Both the position numbers and the translations under genes were made by a program. The notes below the pieces were generated by a model. It made no database searches, had not been told where the DNA came from, and saw only the letters and a program-made list of their open reading frames with translations. 64,000 nt of DNA from an uncultured Aquimarina sp. (lineage in GTDB: Bacteria; Bacteroidota; Bacteroidia; Flavobacteriales; Flavobacteriaceae): NCBI GenBank assembly GCA_947502885.1, contig CANNBP010000001.1, forward strand, positions 372,001 to 436,000, in the 5' to 3' direction. Each line of letters begins with the position of its first letter. Positions within the stretch are counted from its first letter, which is position 1. This document shows positions 52,254-61,665 of this stretch, piece by piece.

Positions 52254-53689
52254 TTTATTAGGGAATTAATATCTTTAGAAACATTTAATATGTAACACAT
52301 ACTTATATATGTTAAACCAATTAAAACACTTTTAATTATTATGTTTATTACTGGGTGAAAAGGAAACTCCCAAAAATAAAAACTAAATACAAACACAGTA
52401 ATTAAAACAAGCATTAGTAGCGTTTTTCTTGTAAAAGGAAAAAAACCGAACTTTGCATATACTATCCACAACTTGGTTAGGTTATAACAAAAAACCGCTA
52501 CTCCTGTCGCTATTGCAGCTCCAGTTATACCAAAAACAGGAATACATAATATATTAAAAGCTATTGTTAATACTATCATTCCTAACCCTACATACAGTAC
52601 TAATCTATAATAATCAGAATTATATAAAATAGAATTATTATTACCCATCATATTATCAAACAACTTTGCACCACCGATCAAAACAACAATCCAAATATAT
52701 AATTCATACTCATCTGAAATAATCTCAAAAAGCTGATTTACATTAGAAATTATTAAAATAAAAAGTAATCCACTCGCAATTAATAAATTTATTGAGCTTT
52801 TTCGATATAGATTCTTTAATTCTCCTTTAGAACCTTCATTAAGTAATTTTGCCGTTAAGGGATATGTAATTTGATGCATCGCTCTGGATGGAATAATAAT
52901 TACACTTGCAATATATGCGCAAATACTATACTTAGCCACATTCTCTATAGGAAGATATCTCTCTATCATTGCCTTATCTAGGTCAATCAACAACGTAGCA
53001 ACCGATCCCGCCACCAAAATAAGAGCACTATATTTTATAACGGGAACGTAATTGTTAGGCAATACAAATCTGAATTTAAATTGATGAAGTCGTAGTGCAT
53101 AAATTCCCATTATTATAGTTCTTAATCCATATAACGCAACTAACATATAAATAAACTGTATAACATTGAGAAACTTGTAATACAAAAAAAGTAAAAGAAC
53201 CGTAATACATATTCTTAAAAACAATTCTTTCATCAAGTTTCCAAAAACACTTTTCAGCTTTACCTTTGACCAAGCAAAAAACACTTCGAAATACGCAATA
53301 ACAAAGGCCAGAACAAAAATTGTCCAGACATAGGGTTGTACTATTTCATTTTTATTGGTGAATAAATCAAGAATCCTATCATATACAATGATACCAATCA
53401 CACCTAATAGTAAAGCTATTAAAGATGGTAATACAAATACCAATGTTAGAAATCGATTTTGTTGTTCTATATCTTTATATGATGAAAAAAACTTTATGAG
53501 GGTATTATGGATCCCAAATACCATAAAAGGCCATATTAAATTTGAAGCGGTAATTAAATACGTTATTAAACCATAATATTCTTTATCCATAAAATTAGTA
53601 AACAAGAACAATGTATTCACTGCACCTATACCAAATCCTAGACATGTAATAATTACATTTCTTATGGTTTGATTAACTACTACTCCCAT
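52232..53689 (-). CDS. Polysaccharide flippase (Wzx/MATE-like membrane protein)
   Basis: 485 residues with about 12-14 hydrophobic helices spread evenly (NVIITCLGFGIGAVNTLFLF, LITASNLIWPFMVFGI, LIALLLGVIGIIVY and so on). It fits the polysaccharide biosynthesis/oligosaccharide flippase family. By family it moves lipid-linked sugar units across the inner membrane. It is on the same strand as the glycosyltransferase and YfhO genes upstream, but is separated from them by the BspA-type gene and its terminator. The ATG at 53689 is the first in a well-formed N-terminus (MGVVVNQTIRNV). Confidence 0.88.
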   Translation of the reverse strand: MGVVVNQTIRNVIITCLGFGIGAVNTLFLFTNFMDKEYYGLITYLITASNLIWPFMVFGIHNTLIKFFSSYKDIEQQNRFLTLVFVLPSLIALLLGVIGIIVYDRILDLFTNKNEIVQPYVWTIFVLAFVIAYFEVFFAWSKVKLKSVFGNLMKELFLRICITVLLLFLYYKFLNVIQFIYMLVALYGLRTIIMGIYALRLHQFKFRFVLPNNYVPVIKYSALILVAGSVATLLIDLDKAMIERYLPIENVAKYSICAYIASVIIIPSRAMHQITYPLTAKLLNEGSKGELKNLYRKSSINLLIASGLLFILIISNVNQLFEIISDEYELYIWIVVLIGGAKLFDNMMGNNNSILYNSDYYRLVLYVGLGMIVLTIAFNILCIPVFGITGAAIATGVAVFCYNLTKLWIVYAKFGFFPFTRKTLLMLVLITVFVFSFYFWEFPFHPVINIIIKSVLIGLTYISMCYILNVSKDINSLIKKSLKGA

Positions 53690-53798
53690 TAACTATCTTT
53701 TTATTATTTAAGTTTTAATGGTTAAAAGTACAAAATACGCGATTAGTAATAACTAGTGTGTACTAATTTCAGTTATAAAGTAGCATCAATTATAAAGC

Positions 53799-53830
53799 AA
53801 AAGAGGCTATCTATTATGATAACCTCTTTT
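53799..53830 (-). terminator. Intrinsic terminator of the BspA-type gene
   Basis: A 13-bp stem aaaagaggctatc / gataacctctttt; the single mismatch is a G.U pair in the minus-strand RNA. It lies 36 bp past the stop at 53866. Confidence 0.85.
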
Positions 53831-53865
53831 AAATAAAATATGACTAGTCTTTAATTTATTTTTTA

Positions 53866-55455
53866 TTAAAAACAATTATCCGATACACTATCCCCAGTAA
53901 TTGTCCAATTTTTATCGATTATTAAAGTAATTCTACCTCGGGTTCCAGCACAAAACGTTAACCCATCTACTCCAAAAAACACATCCCTTTGAGTATTAGG
54001 CAATTCTGCCCATTTATTAAGTAAAGCATCATAGTTCGCCTGAGAAATTTTTGTAGCATCGAGCATACTCACCATACTAGTTACCTTACTTATATCCCAT
54101 TGGCTTAAATCTCTATCAAAAGAAGTAGCACCTCTAAACATTCTTGTCATATTCGTCACATTACTTACGTCCCAATTACTTACATTCCCATTAAAGGCAG
54201 TTGCTTCTCCAAACATTAAACGCATATTCTCCACCTTACTTACATTCCAATTATTTATATCTTGATTAAAGAATGTAGCTCCATTAAACATCGCTATCAT
54301 ATCGGTTACATTACTTACATCCCATTGGCTTAGATCTCCATTAAAAGAAGTAGCATCACTAAACATGGTAGACATGTTTGTTACTTTCCCAACATTCCAT
54401 TGGCTTAGATTTCTATTAAAAGAAGTTGCCCTCCAAAACATAAAACGCATGCTCTCCACTTTACTTACATTCCATGTATCAATGTTTCCATTAAACGCAG
54501 TAGCTTCACTAAACATTTGAGCCATATCAGTTACATTACTCACATCCCATTGATTCAAGTCTCTATTAAAAGAACTGGCATTATTAAACATATTTCTCAT
54601 AATCGTAACGGTACTCACATCCCAATCATTAATCTCTCCATTAAACTTAGCACAACCATAAAACATAGAATTCATCTTTGTTACTTTGGATAAGTTGGGT
54701 AAATCAGTAGCATTATAAGTCATATTTTCGCAGAAAAAGAAAGCCTCTGCAAAGGATTCCCACTCATTATCCCCCCATTGTTCTATGGTTTGTAATTTGG
54801 ATGCATTAGATTTTTTTTTATATTCAATATCCCCAGATTCATCCATAAATTGAACAGCAGGCAATACTCCAGAAACAGAAACTGTATAGACTCCGGCATC
54901 TGTATAGGTATGCTTAGGAGTACTTGTTATATTATTCTCTATATTTCCATCTCCCCAATCTATGGTAAAATCATAGGTTTGTTCATCATTAAGTTGAAAA
55001 ATAATTTCTTCATTGCTCATTGTTGTTTTCCATGTAGTTATAAATGGCTCAACTACATTTTCTACAGTAACAGTAATATCTGCACTAGCCTTATTAGTAC
55101 CATCAGATACTTCTACTTTAATTGAATAAGTTTTAGTGGTTTCATAATCCAACTTTTTACCCTCTGCTAAACTTAATTCACCAGTAGCTGTTAATTCGAA
55201 AACATCATCACTATTTTGAGTTAGTAAATGGGTAAGTGTATTATTTTCTGGATCCGTTGCGGCAATAGTACCAATAATAGTATCATCGGTAATATCTTCT
55301 TTTGCGGTAAATGTTTGTGCACTAATTACTGGTGCTTCATTAACTACAGAAGTCTCTATTTGTGGTTGTACATCATCATCTTTATTACACCCTATAGATA
55401 GTACAATCATTATCAATAAGATTATCCCATTTAATTTAATTTGTTTTCGTTTCAT
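53866..55455 (-). CDS. BspA-family (DUF285) repeat lipoprotein with cadherin-like domain
   Basis: 529 residues from the ATG at 55455. The lipoprotein signal MKRKQIKLNGIILLIMIVLS ends in the lipobox-like IGC before NKDDD, so it should be lipidated and surface or periplasmic. A cadherin-like module follows (ISAQTFTAKEDITDD, TYSIKVEVSDGTNKAS), then a PKD-like strand set (FTIDWGDGNIEN). After that come about eight DUF285 repeats of 23-24 residues (consensus MxxMFxxAxxFNxDLSQWDVSxVT). The C-terminus is Cys-containing and lacks a T9SS tail. By family it is an adhesion or binding surface protein. A longer frame to 55521 is less likely, as its start precedes the lipoprotein signal. It has its own terminator and is probably a separate unit between glycan genes. 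Confidence 0.9.
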   Translation of the reverse strand: MKRKQIKLNGIILLIMIVLSIGCNKDDDVQPQIETSVVNEAPVISAQTFTAKEDITDDTIIGTIAATDPENNTLTHLLTQNSDDVFELTATGELSLAEGKKLDYETTKTYSIKVEVSDGTNKASADITVTVENVVEPFITTWKTTMSNEEIIFQLNDEQTYDFTIDWGDGNIENNITSTPKHTYTDAGVYTVSVSGVLPAVQFMDESGDIEYKKKSNASKLQTIEQWGDNEWESFAEAFFFCENMTYNATDLPNLSKVTKMNSMFYGCAKFNGEINDWDVSTVTIMRNMFNNASSFNRDLNQWDVSNVTDMAQMFSEATAFNGNIDTWNVSKVESMRFMFWRATSFNRNLSQWNVGKVTNMSTMFSDATSFNGDLSQWDVSNVTDMIAMFNGATFFNQDINNWNVSKVENMRLMFGEATAFNGNVSNWDVSNVTNMTRMFRGATSFDRDLSQWDISKVTSMVSMLDATKISQANYDALLNKWAELPNTQRDVFFGVDGLTFCAGTRGRITLIIDKNWTITGDSVSDNCF

Positions 55456-55740
55456 AATTTTGACATCTTTTTTGAGGCTTACTCCTGCGATAAAAAACAG
55501 GTTTACGTAATTTTGTTTCAAATGGTTTAAATTTCATGTAAACATAGAAAGACGTCTAAAGCAAAAACAAGCTATTTGTTATTTGTTGTATTCTTGAGGG
55601 TATTCGTTCAATCTTATTTGATATTTGCTTTTTTGAAGAAATAGATACTTTCTATCGTAAAAAAGGTAAACTCCTTAATACATTGTATTAGAGTTTTTAT
55701 TAATTTAAGGTAAGATAAAGAAAGTATATAAAGAACTAGA

Positions 55741-57021
55741 TCATGATTTCTTTAATAGGTCTGCCAACTTTTTTGTTAATGACCTTCTACTATATTTCTC
55801 TAGGTTAACAACTTGGGATTGAAGTTTTCCTTTCTGAAAATCTATAAATAATTTCAATAATTGTGCTTTCATTTTTTCACAATCACTATATTCGAAGAAA
55901 CTACCAGAGTTCGTCTCAGAAATTATCTTTGACACATCTGCTCCTTTAGGGCCAACCGCTATAATCGGTCTTTTAGAAGCCATATATTCAAAAAGTTTTC
56001 CCGGAATTATACATTTTGTTTCTTTACTATCAATTTCAATAAGCAGTAAGACTTGTGAACATCTCTGAACTCTAACCGCTTCTGAATGCGAAACATACCC
56101 ATTAAGAGATAAAAAGTTCGACAACCCTGCTTCTTTTATTGAAATTAAAACATCATCGCTTACAGCACCAACTAATTGTAATTGAAATGCCTTTGAAAAC
56201 GCCTCATTTTCTTTTGTTAACTCAAATATGGCCCTCCACAATTCTTTAGGGTCCCTTCCTAATAATAATGAACCTATATGTGAAACTGTAAACTTAACAT
56301 CCAAGGTCATCTCATCAATCGGTTCGGTATCATAACCATTTGTTATAACAGAGATTGGCTTATTTGTTATTCCCTCAAATTCATTTTTTGTAGTATAGCT
56401 TGTTACAATAATATGATCCGAGCCAGACAATACTTCTCTTTCTAATAATTTATGTTTAGCAATCGATTGCTTGGTAAGTTTCAGTTTATCATGATAGCCA
56501 ATTGTAGTCCATGGGTCTCTAAAATCTGCAAACCATTTTGCACCAGTTTGCTCTTTTAAGCCTTTGCCTATCAAATGTACACTATGTGGCGGACCCGTAG
56601 TAATAATAGTATCTACTCTATTCTCTTTTATATACTTTGTCAAGTATTCTATCGAAGGTTTTACCCAATATTTACGAGCATCAGGAATAAAAAAGTTTCC
56701 TCTTACAAATAATAACAACTTTTGTACAAATGATTGTTTTTCTTTTCCAGAAATAATTCCTTTACTAATGGTACTAGTTTCTTTTTTTGAAAAAACCTGA
56801 GCGAAACGATAAGGTTCAAATATTGATTTTTTTAGTATTGTAATATCTTCCGGAACATCAGCCCATAAAGTTTGATCCTCAATAGGATATGTTGGATTTT
56901 CAGGTATATACACGATAGGATCTACTCCAAAATCTCTTAAATACTTAACAAACTTAAGCCAACGTTGTACTCCAGGACCTCCTGCTGGTGGCCAATAATA
57001 TGTAATAATTAAGATCTTCAA
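55741..57021 (-). CDS. Glycosyltransferase, GT4-like
   Basis: 426 residues. The N-terminus has the Gly-rich loop YYWPPAGGPGVQRWLKFVKYLRDFG typical of GT-B family 4 enzymes. The C-terminal half has the donor-binding pattern LLLIEIDSKETKCIIPGKLFEYMASKRPIIAVGPKGADV. FADFRDPWTTIGYH is seen in related flavobacterial transferases. It is cytosolic or membrane-peripheral and adds a sugar to a lipid-linked glycan; donor and acceptor are unknown. It begins 10 bp after the YfhO gene ends, in the same operon. Confidence 0.9.
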   Translation of the reverse strand: MKILIITYYWPPAGGPGVQRWLKFVKYLRDFGVDPIVYIPENPTYPIEDQTLWADVPEDITILKKSIFEPYRFAQVFSKKETSTISKGIISGKEKQSFVQKLLLFVRGNFFIPDARKYWVKPSIEYLTKYIKENRVDTIITTGPPHSVHLIGKGLKEQTGAKWFADFRDPWTTIGYHDKLKLTKQSIAKHKLLEREVLSGSDHIIVTSYTTKNEFEGITNKPISVITNGYDTEPIDEMTLDVKFTVSHIGSLLLGRDPKELWRAIFELTKENEAFSKAFQLQLVGAVSDDVLISIKEAGLSNFLSLNGYVSHSEAVRVQRCSQVLLLIEIDSKETKCIIPGKLFEYMASKRPIIAVGPKGADVSKIISETNSGSFFEYSDCEKMKAQLLKLFIDFQKGKLQSQVVNLEKYSRRSLTKKLADLLKKS

Positions 57022-57031
57022 AATAGCCCTT

Positions 57032-59470
57032 CTATTCTATTTCCTTTTTATATGAGTTTTTTTTAGAATTACGGAATTCATAAAACAATGCTCCAAAAAT
57101 AAGTATTAAAAATAGAAAAGAGGATGCCATAGTAATTGTGCTACCGGTTTTTACCACAGGAGGATCAAATTTAAATTCTATATTATGTTTTCCTGCAGAA
57201 ACTGGTAATCCTCTTAAAACATAATTTACTTGAGCATGCGGTACAGGTGTCCCATCTACATATGCTTGCCAACCTGGATAATAGTTTTCAGAAAAAACAA
57301 TAAAGCCATCTTCTTTATTATTAGATTCATAAACTAAATGATTAGGTTTATGTTTCAGTAAATTAACTGAAACTAGACTATCCTTAAGATACTTAGTTTT
57401 TGTAATTAATTCATCGAATTTAGAATTAACTACGGCTTCATTTTTTGTATCTATATCTTTCAATGCCAAAATTTCATCATTTGCAGATGCTACCTTTTTT
57501 AATGATGAAACAAACCACGCATTACCATTAGCATAAGGGTTATTTAATGCTTTTACACCATCCTCCTCTTCTGTAATAATATATTTAACATTAAACATAT
57601 TCATTACTCCTATATCGTTTTTAGCCAAATAAAACTCGTACAAATCCTGTATCCTACCTGGTTTAGCAGCATGATATCCGCCTAAAGCATTATGAAAATA
57701 AGAAGCTTTACCCGAATTAAAAGGATTAGATGTTAAATCATAAACTCTGTAATGCCCTTTATCCTTGTTTATTTCTTTATCCGCTTTATTTGCAATAAAT
57801 GGCTTGTTAAACTCTCTAGCCGATATAAAATTACTGGTATTTACATATTTCCAATCTACTAACACCAAATCCAAAACTAAAAGAACTCCAATACTCAAAA
57901 GCAATAAGTTTTCTTTAAGTTTTCCTTTTAAATATTGCCAACAACCAGCAGCTACCAAAAGAACTAATATAAGAGATCTAAGTGTATCGGTTGTGAACAT
58001 TGCTCTACGATCTTCTTTTAACGCTCTTACAAAGTTTGGCCCTAATTGTTGTATAAATAAGCCATCACTAGATCCACTGAAGCTAAATATTATGGATTTA
58101 ACCAATAAGAAAATTAATGCAACACCTCCTACAATAGCGGTAGCATATTTTAATGCTTTAACTTTTTCTTCTTTCTTAATATCATTATTTAATAATTTAT
58201 GCATCCCTATTATTGCTAATATTGGAAGACACAACTCTATTAGAACTTGAATTGAAGACACAGCTCTAAATTTATCATACATAGGGAAATAATTAATAAA
58301 GAGAAGTGTTAAAAACTTCAAGTTTTTACCCCATGATAATAATAAAGCTAAAACAGAGCCTCCTACAATCCACCATTTAAGTCTTCCTTTTACCAAAAAC
58401 AAAGCTAAGACAAACAAAAAGATAACCACAGCTCCTATATAAGCAGGAGCGCCAATATAAGTTTGACTACCCCAATATGTAGGTGCTCTTTCTACAATTG
58501 ATCGTGCTTGATTAGCTGGCATTCCAAGATTAAGTAACTCTGTATACGTCTCAGAATTGGTTCCGATATCTTCTGCACTTGATCCCCCCATAAACCTAGG
58601 AATAAAGAGGTTAAAAGTTTCCATTATTCCATAACTATATTCTGTTATATAGTCAAAATCCAAACCAGAACTAGTCCTTTCTTTTCCGTTAGATTGTATT
58701 GTTATTCCTGTATCACCTCGTGTACTATAATTGGCATACTCTTTTGTTGCCATAAGGCTTGTAGCATTAAGTAACACAGAAAAGACAACGGCTATAACCA
58801 TTACGCCTATTGCTTTAAAATAATCACGAATCTCTTTCTTTTTATATGCATCTACCAAATAGGAAATTCCTAAAACTAGGACTAACAAAAACAAATAGTA
58901 AGTCATTTGAAAATGGTTAGCTGCAATTTCTAAGCCCATAGAAACTGCTAACAAGAGTCCTCCCCAAATATATTTTTTCCTAAAAGTTAGAATAATACCA
59001 CTAAGAACCAAAGGCATATATCCTATTGCATGGGCTTTTGCATTATGCCCTACTCCGATAATAATAATAAAGTACGTAGAAAAGCCAAAGGCTAAACTAC
59101 CAAGAAATGCGAGTTTATAATCTACTTTTAATACTAATAATAAGATATAAAATCCTGCAAAATACAAAAAGAGATAATCTGCAGGTCTAGGTAGAAATCG
59201 AATAAGTCTATCTAGTTTTTTAATATAGCTATGAGGATACTGTGCCCCCATCTGAAATGTAGGCATTCCTCCAAATGCATTATCTGCCCAAAATGGTTCT
59301 TCTCCAGTTTGATTTCTAAAATCAGTTTGCTGTCTTGCCATTCCCGAATATTGAACGATATCCCCTTGTCTCATTTTTTTTCCACTCAAAACGGGATTAA
59401 AATAAGCTAAGGATACAATTACAAAACCCAAAATTGCTAAAACGTGAGGTAAGAATCTTTTAAAAGGCAT
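57032..59470 (-). CDS. YfhO-family integral membrane protein
   Basis: 812 residues. Many membrane helices cover the first 530 residues, beginning with LPHVLAILGFVIVSLAYF. The DNAFGGMPTFQMG block and the large loop with TRGDTGITIQSNGKERTSSGL fit the YfhO (GT-C-like, lipid-to-glycan transferase) family. A soluble domain follows (about 540-760) and the protein ends in helix SSFLFLILIFGALFYEF. In Gram-positives YfhO decorates lipoteichoic acid; in Bacteroidota its acceptor is unknown. It lies 32 bp after the DUF4834 gene and 10 bp before the glycosyltransferase, forming a three-gene operon. Confidence 0.92.
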   Translation of the reverse strand: MPFKRFLPHVLAILGFVIVSLAYFNPVLSGKKMRQGDIVQYSGMARQQTDFRNQTGEEPFWADNAFGGMPTFQMGAQYPHSYIKKLDRLIRFLPRPADYLFLYFAGFYILLLVLKVDYKLAFLGSLAFGFSTYFIIIIGVGHNAKAHAIGYMPLVLSGIILTFRKKYIWGGLLLAVSMGLEIAANHFQMTYYLFLLVLVLGISYLVDAYKKKEIRDYFKAIGVMVIAVVFSVLLNATSLMATKEYANYSTRGDTGITIQSNGKERTSSGLDFDYITEYSYGIMETFNLFIPRFMGGSSAEDIGTNSETYTELLNLGMPANQARSIVERAPTYWGSQTYIGAPAYIGAVVIFLFVLALFLVKGRLKWWIVGGSVLALLLSWGKNLKFLTLLFINYFPMYDKFRAVSSIQVLIELCLPILAIIGMHKLLNNDIKKEEKVKALKYATAIVGGVALIFLLVKSIIFSFSGSSDGLFIQQLGPNFVRALKEDRRAMFTTDTLRSLILVLLVAAGCWQYLKGKLKENLLLLSIGVLLVLDLVLVDWKYVNTSNFISAREFNKPFIANKADKEINKDKGHYRVYDLTSNPFNSGKASYFHNALGGYHAAKPGRIQDLYEFYLAKNDIGVMNMFNVKYIITEEEDGVKALNNPYANGNAWFVSSLKKVASANDEILALKDIDTKNEAVVNSKFDELITKTKYLKDSLVSVNLLKHKPNHLVYESNNKEDGFIVFSENYYPGWQAYVDGTPVPHAQVNYVLRGLPVSAGKHNIEFKFDPPVVKTGSTITMASSFLFLILIFGALFYEFRNSKKNSYKKEIE

Positions 59471-59502
59471 GGTTTGTGCAGTTTTACAAATTAAGCGCCA
59501 AA

Positions 59503-59772
59503 TTAATCAATTTCCTCATAATCGATATATTCTCCTACATCTTTATTAGAAGATTTTTTCTCTGATTTTTTTTCAATGGTAACATCTCCTTCGGTTTGTT
59601 GCTTAGGTTCTTGGTATTGACTAAACTGTTGCTGAAATTTCTCTCCAGCCTTCTTTGTTACGTATCTAAGCAATAGAGGACCAAATAAACGCGTTAGTAC
59701 TTTAAGTCCATAATATACTAAGATTATAATGAGAATTGTCTTTAATACCCCTTGCAATGATGCTTCTTGCAT
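59503..59772 (-). CDS. DUF4834-type small membrane protein
   Basis: 89 residues from the ATG at 59772. One helix (LKTILIIILVYYGLKVL) is followed by a basic segment (RYVTKKAGEKFQQQF) and an acidic tail ending GEYIDYEEID. This matches the DUF4834 family that precedes YfhO in flavobacteria. An upstream TTG would add five residues and is less likely. It is the first gene of the YfhO operon and is divergent from the gene at 59873. Function is unknown. Confidence 0.8.
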   Translation of the reverse strand: MQEASLQGVLKTILIIILVYYGLKVLTRLFGPLLLRYVTKKAGEKFQQQFSQYQEPKQQTEGDVTIEKKSEKKSSNKDVGEYIDYEEID

Positions 59773-59872
59773 AAATTTTTTTTTCAAAAATAATGAACTC
59801 TACATACAATTAGGCTTGGTCAGCCCTAAAAAAATGATAAAATCTGCTATATTTGAACCAAATCAATTGAGT

Positions 59873-61534
59873 ATGAGCCCAAAATATATACTATTACTAA
59901 TTACTGTATTTTTATTTCACTTAACTGCATCTTCACAGTACACAGAAAAGATCAATTCTAATCGTCCCGGTACATCTCAAGGCGCTTTTTCTGTTGGTAA
60001 TAACGTACTACAATTAGAAGGTGGTTTTGGTTTTGGAAAAGAAAAACATAAAATCCTTTCGACTAAAAGTAACGTCTTTAATTTTGATTACTCGATACGA
60101 TATGGGCTTCTTATTGAGCAATTAGAAATTAGATTTAATGGTAAATATCGAGCAGATGGTGTTAAACAAACAATTGGTGGTACAGAGCAAAAAATAAAGA
60201 GAAGTAACTTCGAAACAAATACTATAGGAGCCAAATACCTGATTTACGACCCTTATAAAAAACCAAAAAACAAAGATTCTCTTAATTATGACTCATTAAA
60301 AAGTTGGAAAGAGCACTATCGATTTAAATGGAAAAGTTTAATTCCTGCAGTATCTGCTTATTTAGGAGCTAATTTTGTATCAAAAGATAACCCTTTTACT
60401 GCTCCAGATGATGAAGGTTTTAGTCCAAAAATTGTTGTAATGACCCAAAATAATTGGACTACAAGTATGAATGGAAATTGGGTTCTTGTAACAAATCTAA
60501 TTGTTGACAAAATAACTACAAAGGATCCTATATTTGGATGGATTATAACCTCTACACATACTATAAATGATAAGTGGGCTGCCTTTGGAGAATATCAAGG
60601 TCAAAAAAGTGATTTTTATAGTGATGATATTATGAGATTTGGAGGAGCTTATCTATTTGATAAGGACTTACAATTTGATGCAAATATTGCTTTTAACTTT
60701 AAAGACACTCCTTCTATTTTTACTTTTAGTTTTGGAGCATCTTACCGGTTTGATTGGCACACCAAAGATGAAATCATTGAGAAACCTGGATTAGAAAAAG
60801 GAGTTAAAGAAGGTGAGAAAGATGAAAATGAGGAAGGTACAGAAGAAACTGAAGACGGTTTTGATGAGCTTAATGAACAAGATGAAATCGAAAACGATAG
60901 CCTTAAACTAGGAAAAACTCCGTTTGTAAATGATTTTGAAGAGGATAATTTTAGAGATGCTATAGAACAAGATCTAGACGAAAGAAGAACTGAACAGCGA
61001 CTAGAAAGGGAGCGAATTGAGAATGAAAAAATATCCAAAAAGGAAGGTAAAAAATTCAAAAAAGAAGAAGCTCGTCGTTTAAAACGTGAAGCAAAAGAAG
61101 CTAGACAAGCTGAAAAAGAAAAAGCAAGAGCTGAGAAGGAAAAGCAAAAAATGATTAATGATATCGATGCCGAATTAGACAAAATGGAAAAAGAAAAAGG
61201 TGTTGATCAAGAACTTGATAATATCGATCAGGAATTAAAGGAACTTGAGAAGATGGAAAGAGAGCTTGAAATGGAGGAGAAAAAAGAAGAAAAGAAGGAA
61301 GACAAAAAAGAACAAGAGAAAAAGACAGAAGAAGAAGATATTGATGCTGAATTTGAAAAATACGAAAAAGAACAAGCTAAAATCAAAAAGGCAGAAGAAA
61401 AACGAAGAAAGAAAGAAGAAAAGAAACGTCTGAAAGAAGAAAAAAAGAAAGAAAAAGAAAAGAAAAAGAAGAAAAAAGAGGAAAAGACTGATGAATCAGA
61501 TTTAGACAAAGCGTTAGAAGAATTGAATAATTGA
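59873..61534 (+). CDS. Outer-membrane transporter-like beta-barrel with long Lys/Glu coiled tail (553 aa)
   Basis: From the ATG at 59873, a signal peptide (MSPKYILLLITVFLFHLTAS) leads to a beta-rich region of about 280 residues (TEKINSNRPGTSQGAFSVG, LQLEGGFGFGKEKHK, FSFGASYRFDWHTK). This resembles the transporter (phenol-degradation meta-pathway-like) outer-membrane barrel family. After the last strand comes an acidic linker (about 300-350), then about 200 residues of almost pure Lys/Glu/Arg/Asp coiled coil (LKREAKEARQAEKEKARAEK) with Ile/Leu/Met spaced as in coiled coils. Upstream ATG/TTG frames begin before the signal peptide and look like non-coding leader. The tail should lie in the periplasm or outside and may bind peptidoglycan or span the envelope; that is inference. 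Confidence 0.82.
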   Translation: MSPKYILLLITVFLFHLTASSQYTEKINSNRPGTSQGAFSVGNNVLQLEGGFGFGKEKHKILSTKSNVFNFDYSIRYGLLIEQLEIRFNGKYRADGVKQTIGGTEQKIKRSNFETNTIGAKYLIYDPYKKPKNKDSLNYDSLKSWKEHYRFKWKSLIPAVSAYLGANFVSKDNPFTAPDDEGFSPKIVVMTQNNWTTSMNGNWVLVTNLIVDKITTKDPIFGWIITSTHTINDKWAAFGEYQGQKSDFYSDDIMRFGGAYLFDKDLQFDANIAFNFKDTPSIFTFSFGASYRFDWHTKDEIIEKPGLEKGVKEGEKDENEEGTEETEDGFDELNEQDEIENDSLKLGKTPFVNDFEEDNFRDAIEQDLDERRTEQRLERERIENEKISKKEGKKFKKEEARRLKREAKEARQAEKEKARAEKEKQKMINDIDAELDKMEKEKGVDQELDNIDQELKELEKMERELEMEEKKEEKKEDKKEQEKKTEEEDIDAEFEKYEKEQAKIKKAEEKRRKKEEKKRLKEEKKKEKEKKKKKKEEKTDESDLDKALEELNN

Positions 61535-61665
61535 TAATTTTAGAGATATAAGGTAGCTCATCCCTTTATTTTGCAATCAATTTTATATTTTACTAAAAAT
61601 GATCTGTAAGCAGTCATATTATTTGTTAAAAGGATTATATATTTGTGATGAATTAGAGATGATAT

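Noticed and set aside
57765..58250. 161-codon plus-strand frame
   Set aside because: It is antisense to YfhO, where the minus-strand frame has coherent membrane helices and operon spacing.
59729..59872. 48-residue N-terminal extension of the outer-membrane barrel protein
   Set aside because: It would bury the signal peptide internally and overlaps the divergent DUF4834 gene. The ATG at 59873 begins the signal peptide.
60742..61509. Minus-strand Ser/Phe-rich frames of 93 and 146 codons
   Set aside because: Reverse complement of Lys/Glu codons yields Phe/Ser runs; the real gene is the coiled-coil tail on the plus strand.
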